Assembly: GCA_002709085.1 (NCBI GenBank)
Contig: PAPR01000036.1
Span: 1-58,848, forward strand
Source: Pseudooceanicola sp.
GTDB lineage: Bacteria > Pseudomonadota > Alphaproteobacteria > Rhodobacterales > Rhodobacteraceae
Length of the DNA stretch: 58,848 nt
Direction of reading: 5' to 3'
Shown here: piece after piece, positions 1-8,343 of the stretch
Layout: each line of letters opens with the position of its first letter
Numbering within the stretch: position 1 is the first letter of the stretch
Notes under the pieces: model-generated
Told to the model about the DNA's origin: nothing
The model's input: only the letters and a program-made list of their open reading frames with translations
Database searches by the model: none
Position numbers and translations under genes: made by a program

Positions 1-1
1 G

Positions 2-211
2 AAAATCACGGCGTCCATCGGTATCGCGGTCATCCCTGCGCCAAGCGTCGCGCGATCAGCGACGATAGACGAGGAAACCGCGCGCCACCTGGCCCGTGCC
101 GATCGCGCGCTTTATCGCGCGAAACGGGCGGGGCGGAACCGGGTGGTCTGTGATCTGGACGTGGTAGAGACGGAGCCTGAACTGAGCGAACGGCAGGTGC
201 AGGGCGGTTAG
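2..211 (+). CDS. C-terminal end of a GGDEF (diguanylate cyclase) protein, partial
   Basis: The window opens inside a reading frame that runs from base 2 to a TAG at 209-211. The last 69 residues are visible. The string ADRALYRAKRAGRNRV is the characteristic end of a GGDEF domain, which makes cyclic di-GMP from two GTP; the preceding ITASIGIAV is the strand that follows the GGEEF active-site loop in this family. The active-site motif itself and any N-terminal sensor domain lie outside the window, so catalytic competence cannot be judged. About 20 residues rich in Glu and Val follow the domain. Confidence 0.8.
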   Translation, partial: KITASIGIAVIPAPSVARSATIDEETARHLARADRALYRAKRAGRNRVVCDLDVVETEPELSERQVQGG

Positions 212-556
212 GCGGTGTACGGGCTCTCGGGCGGTTCGGTCTGGTTTATACGCTCGTCGCAGGCTGGCTGGTTAGTTGTCCTCGAACCGATTTAGTCATC
301 CAGAGGTACCCGGGTCGTTTCGAGTGGGATAGTGCGGCCAGCGCGCTTCGGTCTTGCTAATGTTCCCAGCTCGGTTCGCTTTGACCCAAGCGCCCATCTC
401 AGCCAGGTCATTGCGATGTTCCCAGCTCGGTGAGGCATTCACGGACATCCCAGCGGTTAGGTCGATCTGGCCGCGCCAGCCGCGTCCTTCGACTTCAGCT
501 CATGCGGCGCGAATAATCCAACGGGTTCGCCTACCTCAGCCACCCATCCGGAGCGT
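212..556. other. Intergenic region with a 16-bp direct repeat
   Basis: Convergent space between the GGDEF gene end and the end of the minus-strand sensor gene. It holds no convincing gene. The sequence ATGTTCCCAGCTCGGT occurs exactly twice, at 360-375 and 416-431 (56 bp apart). No terminator with a T-tract was recognised. Confidence 0.5.
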
Positions 557-1102
557 TCAACGCATTCCCTCCGGCTCGGGCATCCCGCGATCACCCTTGC
601 GGTGATCATCCTTTTGACGTTCACCCTTTTGGCGGTGCGCTAGCCCTTCCTCCAAACGATCGGCGAACCTGTGACGGTCCTCGGGCGACATGGCCGTGAG
701 GCGGTCCATCAAGATCCGCTGCCCGATCGCGATCCGCTCCGTTGAGGTCTCAAGTTGGCTGTCGAAAGAGGCCTGCACCGTGGCCGGGTCAAAGGGATCG
801 GCGCGAAGGGCGGTGATCACCGACTGGTAGTCCGCCATCACCTCGCGTCGGGAGGGGCGGCCCGCGCGATATTCCGCGCGCAGCGATTTGCCGATTTCGT
901 GTCGATCCTCGGGCGTCAGCGCAAAGGTCATCGGCCCGCCCATCCGGTCCACGCGCGGCACCTTCCGCTCGGGTCCGTCCGCGAACAGATGACCGATCAC
1001 AGACCCTGCCACCAAAAGGTTGAGGCAAAGGGACACAAAAAGGAGTCCGCGCAACCACAAGGGAGAGCGGGTGGAAGTTTGTGAGGTCTCGGACTGGGTC
1101 AT
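557..1102 (-). CDS. CnrX-like periplasmic sensor / heavy-metal resistance family protein
   Basis: 181 residues. One transmembrane segment near the N terminus (about residues 16-40, rich in Leu, Val and Ser) is followed by a soluble helical part. That part has the pattern of periplasmic heavy-metal sensor and CpxP/CnrX-type proteins: LTPEDRHEIGKSLR, a central region ending RADPFDPATV, then a second helical pair with LTAMSPEDRHRFADRLEEGL. The C-terminal 25 residues are Lys/Arg/His/Glu-rich and probably disordered. The gene overlaps the upstream membrane protein gene by 4 bases (ATGA), so the two are translationally coupled. Likely role, by analogy with CnrX: a periplasmic sensor acting on the anti-sigma factor. 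The ligand is unknown. Confidence in the family is good; the sensing role is inference. Confidence 0.7.
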   Translation of the reverse strand: MTQSETSQTSTRSPLWLRGLLFVSLCLNLLVAGSVIGHLFADGPERKVPRVDRMGGPMTFALTPEDRHEIGKSLRAEYRAGRPSRREVMADYQSVITALRADPFDPATVQASFDSQLETSTERIAIGQRILMDRLTAMSPEDRHRFADRLEEGLAHRQKGERQKDDHRKGDRGMPEPEGMR

Positions 1103-1530
1103 TGGCCCTCCGTCAGGTCAAGCGACAAGGCATATCCCGGCAGGGGATCGACAAGGTAAAGATCGTATTCGGCCGTTTCCGTAACCGCTCCGACCGACAC
1201 GGCGAGGTTGACCAGCGCCGCCGGGGGCATCGCCCCGATCCATAATCCAGCCACTCCGGCCGTCGCCAATCCGGCCATCGCGGGCCAGCCGCCGATGGTC
1301 GTCAGCAGTTGCGACAGGAAACCGGGACGGGCAATGCGACGAAGCCGGGCACGCGCCGTCTGTTCGGCCTCCGCCTGTCCGGCCAACGCTGGCAAACCCG
1401 CCTGCACAGAAAGCGCCTGCGCCGTCATCCGCTCTAGCGCTGCCTCCGACAGGGGCGGCACATCGCGCCGGGCGGCGTCAAAAAAGACGTCCAGATCGGT
1501 CAGGTCATCCGCATGATCAGTCATCGTCAC
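1099..1530 (-). CDS. Small single-pass membrane protein, probable anti-sigma factor
   Basis: 143 residues. The N-terminal cytoplasmic-type half (residues 1-70) is acidic and then basic, with a helical stretch ending ARLRRIARPG. A single transmembrane segment lies near residues 82-100 (WPAMAGLATAGVAGLWIGAM). A short periplasmic tail follows. The gene overlaps the sigma-factor gene by 14 bases upstream and the CnrX-like gene by 4 bases downstream. Position and topology fit a membrane anti-sigma factor that holds the ECF sigma factor at the membrane. I see no zinc-binding HxxxCxxC motif, so it is not of the ZAS type. The function is assigned from context only. Confidence 0.55.
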   Translation of the reverse strand: MTMTDHADDLTDLDVFFDAARRDVPPLSEAALERMTAQALSVQAGLPALAGQAEAEQTARARLRRIARPGFLSQLLTTIGGWPAMAGLATAGVAGLWIGAMPPAALVNLAVSVGAVTETAEYDLYLVDPLPGYALSLDLTEGQ

Positions 1531-2164
1531 GATACCCCAGTGTTTCCTTTTGTCCGGCCAACGCAGCGGTCAATCCCCGTTTTCCGCGCGCAATCAGACT
1601 CTCGACCGCTTCGACACCCAGATCCATGATCGCAGCGATGTCGGGGTTGGCCAACCCCTCGATATGGCGCAGCACGACGGCTTGGCGCTGACGATCCGGC
1701 AGTGTGGCCAGCGCCGCGTTCAAGGCGGCAAGACGCGCGGCCTCCTGCATCCTGTCCTCCGGGCGCGGCTGGTCGTCCTCCGGCTCGGGAATAGCGTCGA
1801 GCGCGATGTTCCGTCCCTTGCCCCGGCGCAATCGGTCGGTCGCCAGATTGGCGGTGACGCGGTAAAGCCAGGTGGTCACCTTTGCCTCGCCCTGCCGCCA
1901 CTCCGGCGCGATTTTCCACAGGCGCAGCAAGGCGTCCTGTGTGACGGCTTCGGCCTCTGCGGCATCGCCCAACAAGCGCCACGCCTGTGCGTGAACCCGC
2001 GGGGCCAGCCGCGTCGTCAACACGCGAGCAGCACCCGGATCGCCGTTGGCATAAAGCACCAAGAGCGCGTCGTCGTGCAATTGGGTCAGGTCGTCGAATG
2101 GCATGTCCGTCATGTCCGGCGGGCGTATCGGTTTGTGACGCGGCAGTCCACACCGCCGCGTCAT
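1517..2164 (-). CDS. ECF-family RNA polymerase sigma factor
   Basis: About 215 residues from the first ATG; internal starts at 2113 or 2104 are possible and would give a more usual length of about 198. Region 2 is visible around residues 55-115 (WKIAPEWRQGEAKVTTWLYR and RVTANLATDRLRR). Region 4 follows around residues 150-205, with TLPDRQRQAVVLRHIEG and the helix-turn-helix NPDIAAIMDLGVEAVESLIA. It directs RNA polymerase to a small regulon, probably in response to an envelope or metal signal relayed through the two downstream products. The EF-hand gene lies only 40 bp upstream on the same strand, so all four genes may form one operon and be autoregulated, as is common for ECF systems. Confidence 0.9.
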   Translation of the reverse strand: MTRRCGLPRHKPIRPPDMTDMPFDDLTQLHDDALLVLYANGDPGAARVLTTRLAPRVHAQAWRLLGDAAEAEAVTQDALLRLWKIAPEWRQGEAKVTTWLYRVTANLATDRLRRGKGRNIALDAIPEPEDDQPRPEDRMQEAARLAALNAALATLPDRQRQAVVLRHIEGLANPDIAAIMDLGVEAVESLIARGKRGLTAALAGQKETLGYRDDD

Positions 2165-2204
2165 CGCCCCCGGACAAGTGAGTCATCCGGAGGTCCATCG
2201 AGAT

Positions 2205-2726
2205 TTACTCCGAAGTGTCGGGTTTCATCCCGCGCTTGCCGTGTTCGCCACGCTCACCCTTGCGTTGGCCCTTGTGGGACTTGCGGGCGTCTTCCATCTC
2301 TTCCTTGCTGATGGCGCCGTCCTTGTCGGCATCCAGCCTTGCGAACATGCGACCACCGTTGCGCGGCGTCATCTCATCGGCCGTCAGTTGGCCGTCATCG
2401 TTGGCATCGCGACGCTCAATCATACGTTCGGCCCCTTTGCGCATACGCTCTTCACGCTTGCGGTCCATGTTGGCGACCATCTCGTCGACAGAGAGGTTAC
2501 CGTCACCATCGGTGTCAGCCGCCGCAAAGCGGGCAGCACCATGGGCCGCAATCTCGTCCTGCGTGACCTTGCCGTCGCCATTGGCGTCGACATCGTCAAA
2601 GTTGAACATCTGGCCACGGTGGCCGCGGGGCCCTTCCTTGGCTTGGCCGTCCTGGGCCATTACCGGCAGGGAGGTCGCCGCGAGGGCAAGGATCAGGGCG
2701 CCTGTCAGGGTGGTTGCGCGTTTCAT
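2205..2726 (-). CDS. Secreted EF-hand calcium-binding protein
   Basis: 173 residues. A signal peptide (residues 1-24, ending PVMA before QDG) sends it to the periplasm. Four canonical EF-hand loops have intact ligands: D47-E58, D71-E82, D107-E118 and D132-E143, each of the form DxDxDGxxxxxE or the DxNxDG variant. A Lys/Gly/Arg-rich tail follows. Four good loops suggest real calcium (or another divalent metal) binding. The gene is first in a minus-strand series with the ECF sigma, membrane protein and CnrX-like genes. It may be the main target of that sigma factor or a metal buffer for the sensor; this is inference. Confidence 0.85.
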   Translation of the reverse strand: MKRATTLTGALILALAATSLPVMAQDGQAKEGPRGHRGQMFNFDDVDANGDGKVTQDEIAAHGAARFAAADTDGDGNLSVDEMVANMDRKREERMRKGAERMIERRDANDDGQLTADEMTPRNGGRMFARLDADKDGAISKEEMEDARKSHKGQRKGERGEHGKRGMKPDTSE

Positions 2727-3008
2727 ATAGTGAGGTCTCCGTCTTGTTGACTGCTTTATCGAAGGCGGTGTGTGTGTGCCTTCTGTATCCTGTTACGGGG
2801 TGGCGCAGACTTTCCGTCGCAAGGAACCGAAGTTTTTTCACGAGCTGGCGAGAAGTCGGTGCGACAGGCCTCGGAGGCTGCGCGCGCCTTGCCCATCTCG
2901 ACCGACGACACGCGACATCGCGCCGCAAGGACACTCGGCCCTCTTTATTTCAGGCGCACGGGTGGTCAGGTTTGCCACGGGAACGCGCCGTTCCCGCAGC
3001 GCGAGGCC

Positions 3009-3419
3009 ATGATGAGCATTACTCCCGACCCGACCCCCAGTCCGACTGTCGTTGAAGAGCGGCCGCTATGGCCCTCAGTCCGGCGCGGATTTCGGCGCAA
3101 ATGTCCGAATTGCGGGTCCGGTCCGATCATGAAAAGCTACTTGAAAGTGCGCGATCACTGCCCGGTTTGCCGCGAAGCGCTGTACCATCATCGCGCCGAT
3201 GATGGCCCGGCCTACCTGACCATTCTGATCGTCGGCCACCTGCTTGCACCCTCATTGCTTTTCGTATTCACGACATGGCAACCAGAACCGCTGGTGATGT
3301 TCACCGGTTTTGCTATTGGCACCGTGACCTTGTCGCTTTACCTTCTGCCCAGGTTGAAGGGTGCCCTCGTCGGATTCCAGTGGGCACGCCTGATGCACGG
3401 TTTTAGTACATCCCGCTGA
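3009..3419 (+). CDS. DUF983 family small membrane protein
   Basis: 136 residues from the ATG at 3009 (a second ATG follows at 3012). Earlier in-frame starts have no family similarity. The N-terminal part carries a zinc-ribbon-like pair, CPNCGSG and CPVCREAL, about 20 residues apart. Two transmembrane helices follow (YLTILIVGHLLAPSLLFVF and MFTGFAIGTVTLSLYLL). This is the layout of DUF983, widespread in alphaproteobacteria, often near cytochrome oxidase assembly genes or, as here, next to a Nudix gene. No biochemical function is established for the family. The Nudix gene starts 43 bp downstream and may be co-transcribed. Confidence 0.85.
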   Translation: MMSITPDPTPSPTVVEERPLWPSVRRGFRRKCPNCGSGPIMKSYLKVRDHCPVCREALYHHRADDGPAYLTILIVGHLLAPSLLFVFTTWQPEPLVMFTGFAIGTVTLSLYLLPRLKGALVGFQWARLMHGFSTSR

Positions 3420-3462
3420 TCTGCCTACGCGGGACAGACCCGCACCGAGGGAGAGATCAGAG

Positions 3463-4212
3463 ATGACTTCAGCAGACAATTCCGCGCCGATGGCCCAGCC
3501 GATCGCGATTGACAAGAGCAAGGTTCGCAACGCCGCCACTGTGATCGCCCTGCGTGATCGGGCCACCGCGCCAAAGGTTCTCATGGGACAACGCGGCGCT
3601 TCGGCCGTCTTCATGCCCAACAAATTCGTCTTTCCCGGCGGCGCTGTTGACGTGGAGGACGCTGATATTCCGCTGGTCGGCTCGATCCCTGACCCCTGTG
3701 CCAGCCGCCTGGTCGAGGATTGCGATGGTGACGTGGTGCACGCGCTCGGCGTGGCAGCGGTTCGCGAGCTGTGGGAAGAGACCGGCCTGATCTTGGGCCA
3801 ACGGGGCGAATGGGCCGGCACGCCGCCGGCTGACTGGGAAACCTTTGCCGCGACGGGCCATGTGCCCGATGCCTCTGCCTTGCGCTTTGTTTTTCGCGCG
3901 ATCACACCTCCGGGTCGGCCCCGCCGCTTTGATGCGAGGTTCTTTGTGGTCGACGCGGATCAGGACGTGGCTTCGGACCTCGATGATTTCGATGCGGCTT
4001 GCGACGAACTCTCTGCGCTGCAATGGATTCCGCTGGAGGAAGCGCGCAGTTTCGATCTGCCTTTCATCACCGAAGTCGTTCTGGCCGAGGTGCAGCAACG
4101 CGCCGCCGATCCGCGCCCCCCGTTGAGCGTGCCCTTCTTTGCCAATGACGGCGAAAGCCGCGCCTTTCGCCGGCTGCGCGGGCTGGTCAACGCGGAGACA
4201 CGCGGGGGTTAA
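3463..4212 (+). CDS. Nudix hydrolase with an interrupted Nudix box (NUDT19-like)
   Basis: 249 residues. The Nudix fold hydrolyses nucleoside diphosphates linked to another moiety. The first half of the box (FPGGAVDVEDADI, residues about 65-77) is separated from the second half (AAVRELWEETGLI, about residues 103-115) by roughly 25 extra residues. The catalytic REXXEE core is intact. An interrupted box of this kind is known in the NUDT19 type, whose studied mammalian member cleaves CoA and acyl-CoA; that substrate is possible here but not shown. A ribosome-binding sequence (gagggagagatc) precedes the ATG. Probably cytoplasmic, and downstream of DUF983 on the same strand. Confidence 0.85.
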   Translation: MTSADNSAPMAQPIAIDKSKVRNAATVIALRDRATAPKVLMGQRGASAVFMPNKFVFPGGAVDVEDADIPLVGSIPDPCASRLVEDCDGDVVHALGVAAVRELWEETGLILGQRGEWAGTPPADWETFAATGHVPDASALRFVFRAITPPGRPRRFDARFFVVDADQDVASDLDDFDAACDELSALQWIPLEEARSFDLPFITEVVLAEVQQRAADPRPPLSVPFFANDGESRAFRRLRGLVNAETRGG

Positions 4213-4330
4213 AGCGACCGTCAAACCGGCAGACTGTCGGGCCGGCGCCTAATATTGCGCCCACCCCCGCAAGCGGCACGGCTGGCGCGGTATCACGTCG
4301 CCGCAGTCAGCCGGTGCGCATGGATAACCG

Positions 4331-5224
4331 CTAGGCCACCGCGATCAGGACCAACACGGATAAGCTGATGAGAGCTATGCCCACCCCCTCCTTGCGGGTG
4401 AAGGTCTCGTGGAAAAAGAACACGGAGACCACCAGCGAAAGGATCACCTCGACCTGGCCGACCGCGAAAGCATAGGCGGCATTCTTCAGGGTGAAGGCGA
4501 CGAACCAGCAGTAACTTCCGCCGAGCGAGGTGACTCCGATCCAGATCGCGCGCCGCCATGCGATCGCGACCCGCGTGACCTCCCCAGGTTCGCGCAGCAT
4601 CAGCCAGCCCCCGAGCGCGATCAACTGAACGCCGAGCACCCCCGACATCGTGATCAAGGCACGAAGCGCGGGCTCGGCCTCCACCTGCAATGTCGCGCCG
4701 CGGTAGGTCACCGCGGAGACGGCGAAAAAGGTACCCGAAATCAGCCCCAGCACCACCGCGCGGGATTTCAGCAACGCCAGCAGCCCGCCGCCCGGCACCT
4801 TTGGCGGATCGGACAGCAACAACACACCGATCACGCCCAGCACCATTGCCGCAAAGGCGGGCCAGCTGACGCCCTCGCCCAGAATGAGGATCCCGACGAG
4901 CACGGTCAGCAGCACCTCGGTCTTTTTAAGGGTGATCCCGACGGCAAAGTTGCGGGTCTGGAACACGAGCACCACGCAGACCGTCGCCATGATCTGACTG
5001 AGAGCGCCAGCGATAGCATAGGGCCAGAACGTCGCACCCAGTGTGGGCCATTCCGGCAGGATCACCAGCGCAGCGATCCAGACTGCCGGGGCGGAATAGA
5101 CGAAGCGGGCAAAGGTGGCGCCCGCCGCGCTCAGCCCGGTATTTGCCAGAACCTTTTGCAGCATGAACCGCGCGGTCTGGAACACGACCGCCGCGAGCGA
5201 GAACAAGATCCATGTATCTATCAT
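4331..5224 (-). CDS. EamA/DMT-family transporter
   Basis: 297 residues from the ATG at 5224 (MIDTWILFSLAAVVF), chosen because the 41 residues upstream in frame are not hydrophobic and do not look like this family. About ten hydrophobic helices form two repeated EamA halves, the usual layout of drug/metabolite exporters. The segment ending VLLSDPPKVPGGG separates the halves. The substrate cannot be read from the sequence. The gene is transcribed away from the relic at 5357, with about 130 bp between them, and converges on the Nudix gene. Confidence 0.85.
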   Translation of the reverse strand: MIDTWILFSLAAVVFQTARFMLQKVLANTGLSAAGATFARFVYSAPAVWIAALVILPEWPTLGATFWPYAIAGALSQIMATVCVVLVFQTRNFAVGITLKKTEVLLTVLVGILILGEGVSWPAFAAMVLGVIGVLLLSDPPKVPGGGLLALLKSRAVVLGLISGTFFAVSAVTYRGATLQVEAEPALRALITMSGVLGVQLIALGGWLMLREPGEVTRVAIAWRRAIWIGVTSLGGSYCWFVAFTLKNAAYAFAVGQVEVILSLVVSVFFFHETFTRKEGVGIALISLSVLVLIAVA

Positions 5225-5356
5225 GTATTTTCTATGGCCTATTCCGCGACCCACCACCAGTGGCGACGACGTCTGTGGTCGGACGCACCGCTCTTTTGTC
5301 CTCTGCTCGGGCCGCGAATCCTTGAGAACATTTGACGAACGTTTCAATCTGTCACC

Positions 5357-5720
5357 ATGTCCATCCCCCGCTATCCCGTCGCCCGCATCACGCCGCCCCT
5401 GCGGTGGAGTTGACGCCGGGAGCCAAGCTCGCCCTCACCCGTCTGCACGAACGCTGCGGCGGGACGTGGCGGGCCGATCTGCTGGATTTCTCCGGCCTGG
5501 CAGGCCGATCAGCTGCATGCCGAAAGGGTGGTTCAATGAGCCGTACCAGTTGATCTTTGTATAGCCCAAGCGGGCCGAGGATGTGCTATGGTCTCTGGAG
5601 GAAGTGCTACGCAGCGGCACCGTGGCGCTGGCGGCTGGATCGACTGCGCACCCGGATGAATCCGCCCAAGCGCTGGCAGGTTCGGCATGACCGCGAGAAA
5701 AGGTTTGCCCTGTGCCCCGA
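5357..5720 (+). pseudogene. Frameshifted and deleted relic of an ImuA-like (RecA-fold SOS mutagenesis) gene
   Basis: Four collinear fragments in different frames read like one protein: MSIPRYPVARITPPLRW from 5357; ELTPGAKLALTRLHERCGG from about 5409; AWQADQLHAERVV from about 5496; then GWFNEPYQLIFV, a TAG at 5562-5564, and in the same frame PKRAEDVLWSLEEVLRSGTV. The last piece, WRLDRLRTRMNPPKRWQV (about 5632-5685), is in yet another frame. As I remember the alphaproteobacterial ImuA family, it starts with RYPxARITPP, has LWSMEEALRSG in the middle and ends WRLxRLRARMxPPKxW. The stretch usually found between the middle and the end (an LTxxRRLxLAAE-type segment) is missing, so there is also an internal deletion. 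Family identification is from memory and is moderately confident; the broken state is directly visible. Confidence 0.55.
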
Positions 5721-5915
5721 GGCGCAGGGTTTCACGCAAGGTGGCCGGGCCAGACGCCCACCGCCCCCGGATGAGGAACCCGAAGCGATAACACCACGCG
5801 CGCGCAGGGCAACCCGCCCCTCACCCGCAGCCGATGCGGCGAATAGCGCCGCTGCCTCTGGTCCTGCGCGCCCTGCCGGAGTAGACGGGGCGCGACCACG
5901 GACAAAAGGCGCGAC

Positions 5916-7640
5916 ATGGCACGGCATCTCATCACTTCGGCCATCCCCTATATCAACGGGATCAAACACCTCGGGAATCTTGTGGGATCGCAATTGCCTG
6001 CGGACCTTTACGCCCGTTACCAGCGCGCGCGCGGCAATGAGGTGCTGTTTCTCTGTGCCACCGACGAACACGGCACCCCTGCGGAACTGGCGGCCAAGAA
6101 AGCCGGGCAGCCCGTCGCCGAATATTGCGCCGAGATGCACGCCGTACAGGCCCGGATCGCCGACGGTTTCCGCCTGTCCTTCGATCATTTCGGGCGTTCC
6201 TCCAGCCCGCACAACCACCGGCTGACCCAGCATTTCGCCGCGCGTCTGGATGCCGAAGGGCTGATCACCGAAGTCTCGGAAACCCAGATGTTTTCGCACG
6301 CCGATGGACGGTTCCTCCCGGATCGCTATATCGAGGGCACCTGCCCCAACTGCGGTTTTGACTCCGCGCGTGGCGATCAATGCGACAATTGCACCAAGCA
6401 ACTCGACCCGGTCGATCTGATCGAACCGCATTCGACGATTTCCCGTTCCACCGACCTTGAGATGCGCGAGACCAAGCACCTCTACCTGCGCCAGTCCTCG
6501 ATGAAGGATCAGCTCGAGGCGTGGATCGACAGCAAGGCGGATTGGCCCCTGCTGACCACCTCCATCGCAAAGAAATGGCTGAACGACGGCGACGGCCTGC
6601 GTGATCGCGGCATCACCCGCGATCTCGACTGGGGCATCCCGGTCAAGAAGGGCGACGAGGACTGGCCGGGCATGGAGGGCAAGGTCTTTTACGTCTGGTT
6701 CGACGCCCCGATCGAATACATCGCCAGTTCGCTGGAATGGGTCGATGCGGGCACCGGCGCCGGCGTCGATCAGGGGTGGGAGCGCTGGTGGCGCACCGAC
6801 AAGGGCGCGGACGATGTGCGCTACACCCAGTTCATGGGCAAGGACAACGTGCCCTTCCATACGCTGAGCTTTCCGGCGACGATTCTCGGGTCGGGCGAGC
6901 CCTGGAAGCTGGTCGATTACATCAAGTCCTTCAATTACCTGAACTATGAGGGCGGACAGTTCTCGACCTCACGCGGGCGCGGCGTCTTCATGGATCAGGC
7001 GCTGGAGATCCTGCCGGCAGACTACTGGCGCTGGTGGCTGCTGAGCCACGCGCCCGAATCCTCGGACAGCGAATTCACCTGGGAGAATTTCCAGACCTCG
7101 GTGAACAAGGACCTCGCCGACGTGCTCGGCAACTTCGTCTCGCGGGTGACGAAATTCTGCCGTTCGAAATTCGGCGAAATCGTCCCCGAAGGCGGTAGCT
7201 ACGGCCCTCAGGAAGAGACCCTGATCGCCGACCTCACCACCCGCCTTGCCGCCTACGAGCGCCAGATGGAGGCGATGGAGGTGCGCAAATCGGCGCAGGA
7301 ACTCCGCGCGATCTGGGTGCTGGGCAACGAATACCTGCAATCCGCCGCGCCCTGGGTCGCCTACAAGGAAGACCCCGACCGCGCCGCCGCCATCGTGCGC
7401 CTGTCGTTGAACCTGATCCGGTTCTACGCGACGCTCTCCTCCCCCTTCATCCCTGACGCGGCCCAGGCGATGGCCAGCGCCATGCCCGAAGGCCCCGAAG
7501 CCTGGCCCACGGATCTCGCCGCGACGCTGAACGCGCTGACGCCGGGTGCTGCGTTCGCTGTGCCCGACAACCTCTTCCGCAAGATCACGGACGAGGAAGT
7601 GGAGGAATGGCAGGCGTCCTATGCGGGGGTGCGCGAGTAG
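5916..7640 (+). CDS. metG: Methionyl-tRNA synthetase
   Basis: 574 residues, the usual size for the alphaproteobacterial form without a C-terminal tRNA-binding domain. It charges tRNA-Met with methionine. The N-terminal [15 protein letters not shown] contains the HIGH-equivalent HLGN (residues 18-21). CATDEHGTP is the conserved class I segment. A zinc knuckle is present as CPNCG and CDNC. The KMSKS-equivalent appears as [10 protein letters not shown]. The start gives the family's [15 protein letters not shown] opening. A hairpin directly follows the stop. The relic upstream ends roughly 200 bp before the start. Confidence 0.97.
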   Translation: MARHLITSAIPYINGIKHLGNLVGSQLPADLYARYQRARGNEVLFLCATDEHGTPAELAAKKAGQPVAEYCAEMHAVQARIADGFRLSFDHFGRSSSPHNHRLTQHFAARLDAEGLITEVSETQMFSHADGRFLPDRYIEGTCPNCGFDSARGDQCDNCTKQLDPVDLIEPHSTISRSTDLEMRETKHLYLRQSSMKDQLEAWIDSKADWPLLTTSIAKKWLNDGDGLRDRGITRDLDWGIPVKKGDEDWPGMEGKVFYVWFDAPIEYIASSLEWVDAGTGAGVDQGWERWWRTDKGADDVRYTQFMGKDNVPFHTLSFPATILGSGEPWKLVDYIKSFNYLNYEGGQFSTSRGRGVFMDQALEILPADYWRWWLLSHAPESSDSEFTWENFQTSVNKDLADVLGNFVSRVTKFCRSKFGEIVPEGGSYGPQEETLIADLTTRLAAYERQMEAMEVRKSAQELRAIWVLGNEYLQSAAPWVAYKEDPDRAAAIVRLSLNLIRFYATLSSPFIPDAAQAMASAMPEGPEAWPTDLAATLNALTPGAAFAVPDNLFRKITDEEVEEWQASYAGVRE

Positions 7641-7643
7641 GTT

Positions 7644-7664
7644 TTGGGGGGCATCGCCCTCCAA
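7644..7664 (+). terminator. Hairpin directly after metG
   Basis: TTGGGGGGC, loop ATC, GCCCTCCAA: a 9-bp stem with one G-T wobble starting 4 bases after the metG stop. There is no T-tract. The same design (9-bp stem, 3-base loop, G-run in the left arm) follows valS at 19509-19529. Confidence 0.5.
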
Positions 7665-7801
7665 GCCATTGGAATAAAGAGGGTGGGTGCGCTAGAAGGG
7701 ACAAAGTTCGAACCGTATCAGCGCCCGCGGTTTTCGCAAAACCGCTGCCGCTCTAGTGCAAAGATCGGAGTTTGACCACCTTTCTGACGAAAGCTGTTTG
7801 G

Positions 7802-7885
7802 TGCGGGCGGTGGGACTCGAACCCACACGGGCACAAGGCCCAACAGATTTTAAGTCTGGTATGTCTACCATTCCATCACGCCCGC
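7802..7885 (-). tRNA. tRNA-Leu (anticodon UAA)
   Basis: On the minus strand the acceptor stem GCGGGCG (7885-7879) pairs with CGCCCGC (7809-7803), followed by discriminator A at 7802. The T arm reads GTGGGTTCGAGTCCCAC, a perfect 5-bp stem with the GTTCGAGTC loop. The anticodon loop CTTAAAA gives UAA, which reads UUA codons. The long variable arm (TTGGGCCTTGTGCCCGT) marks a class II leucine tRNA. CCA is not encoded. UUA is a rare codon in this GC-rich window. Confidence 0.92.
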
Positions 7886-8343
7886 AAAGGCCCGTTCCGT
7901 CTATATCGGACCTGAATAACTCTTTATCGCCTCAAGGGGCTGAGAACAATTCGCTTCTAGGCCAGAGATAAGGGAAATCGCCCTCCCTTCGCGGCACTGA
8001 TGTGTCTGACATCCCATGACGCGCGCGCCGATGATTGACGCGGGCTTGGCGGCGGATTCGGGCAGGCGAAAGCCTCGTAAAGCATCACATTTCCGGTAAT
8101 TGCCCGCCACGGGCAACGACGCCCACACCCGACGCCTGCGCAAGCAGGATCGGCAACCTTGTATGGATCGGCGAAGGGCAGGACACAGTCCGCTCCCCCC
8201 TCGCCCCAGTCAGAGGATGCGCCAGTCGCGAGGTCGCAGCGCTGCATGCTATCTGTCGCCACGCCGACGCGATACCCGGAAAAAATCGCCCCGCGTCAGG
8301 CGTTTGACTTGACCTCGTCCGGTGCCGGCTTCAGCTTGGGCGC
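7886..8343. other. Intergenic region, 458 bp, no convincing gene
   Basis: This lies between the 5' end of the tRNA and the rhomboid gene. It must contain the tRNA promoter (minus strand) and the rhomboid promoter (plus strand), but I do not see sequences good enough to mark. Open frames here (for example minus 7957-8262) overlap each other on both strands and resemble no family. Confidence 0.4.

Noticed and set aside
354-605. Open frame of 83 codons on the plus strand
   Set aside because: Ser/Arg/Pro-rich composition, no ribosome-binding sequence, and it overlaps the end of the CnrX-like gene on the other strand.
7957-8262. Open frame on the minus strand in the tRNA-rhomboid gap
   Set aside because: No family likeness, an overlapping frame exists on the other strand, and the composition is that of a GC-rich shadow frame.
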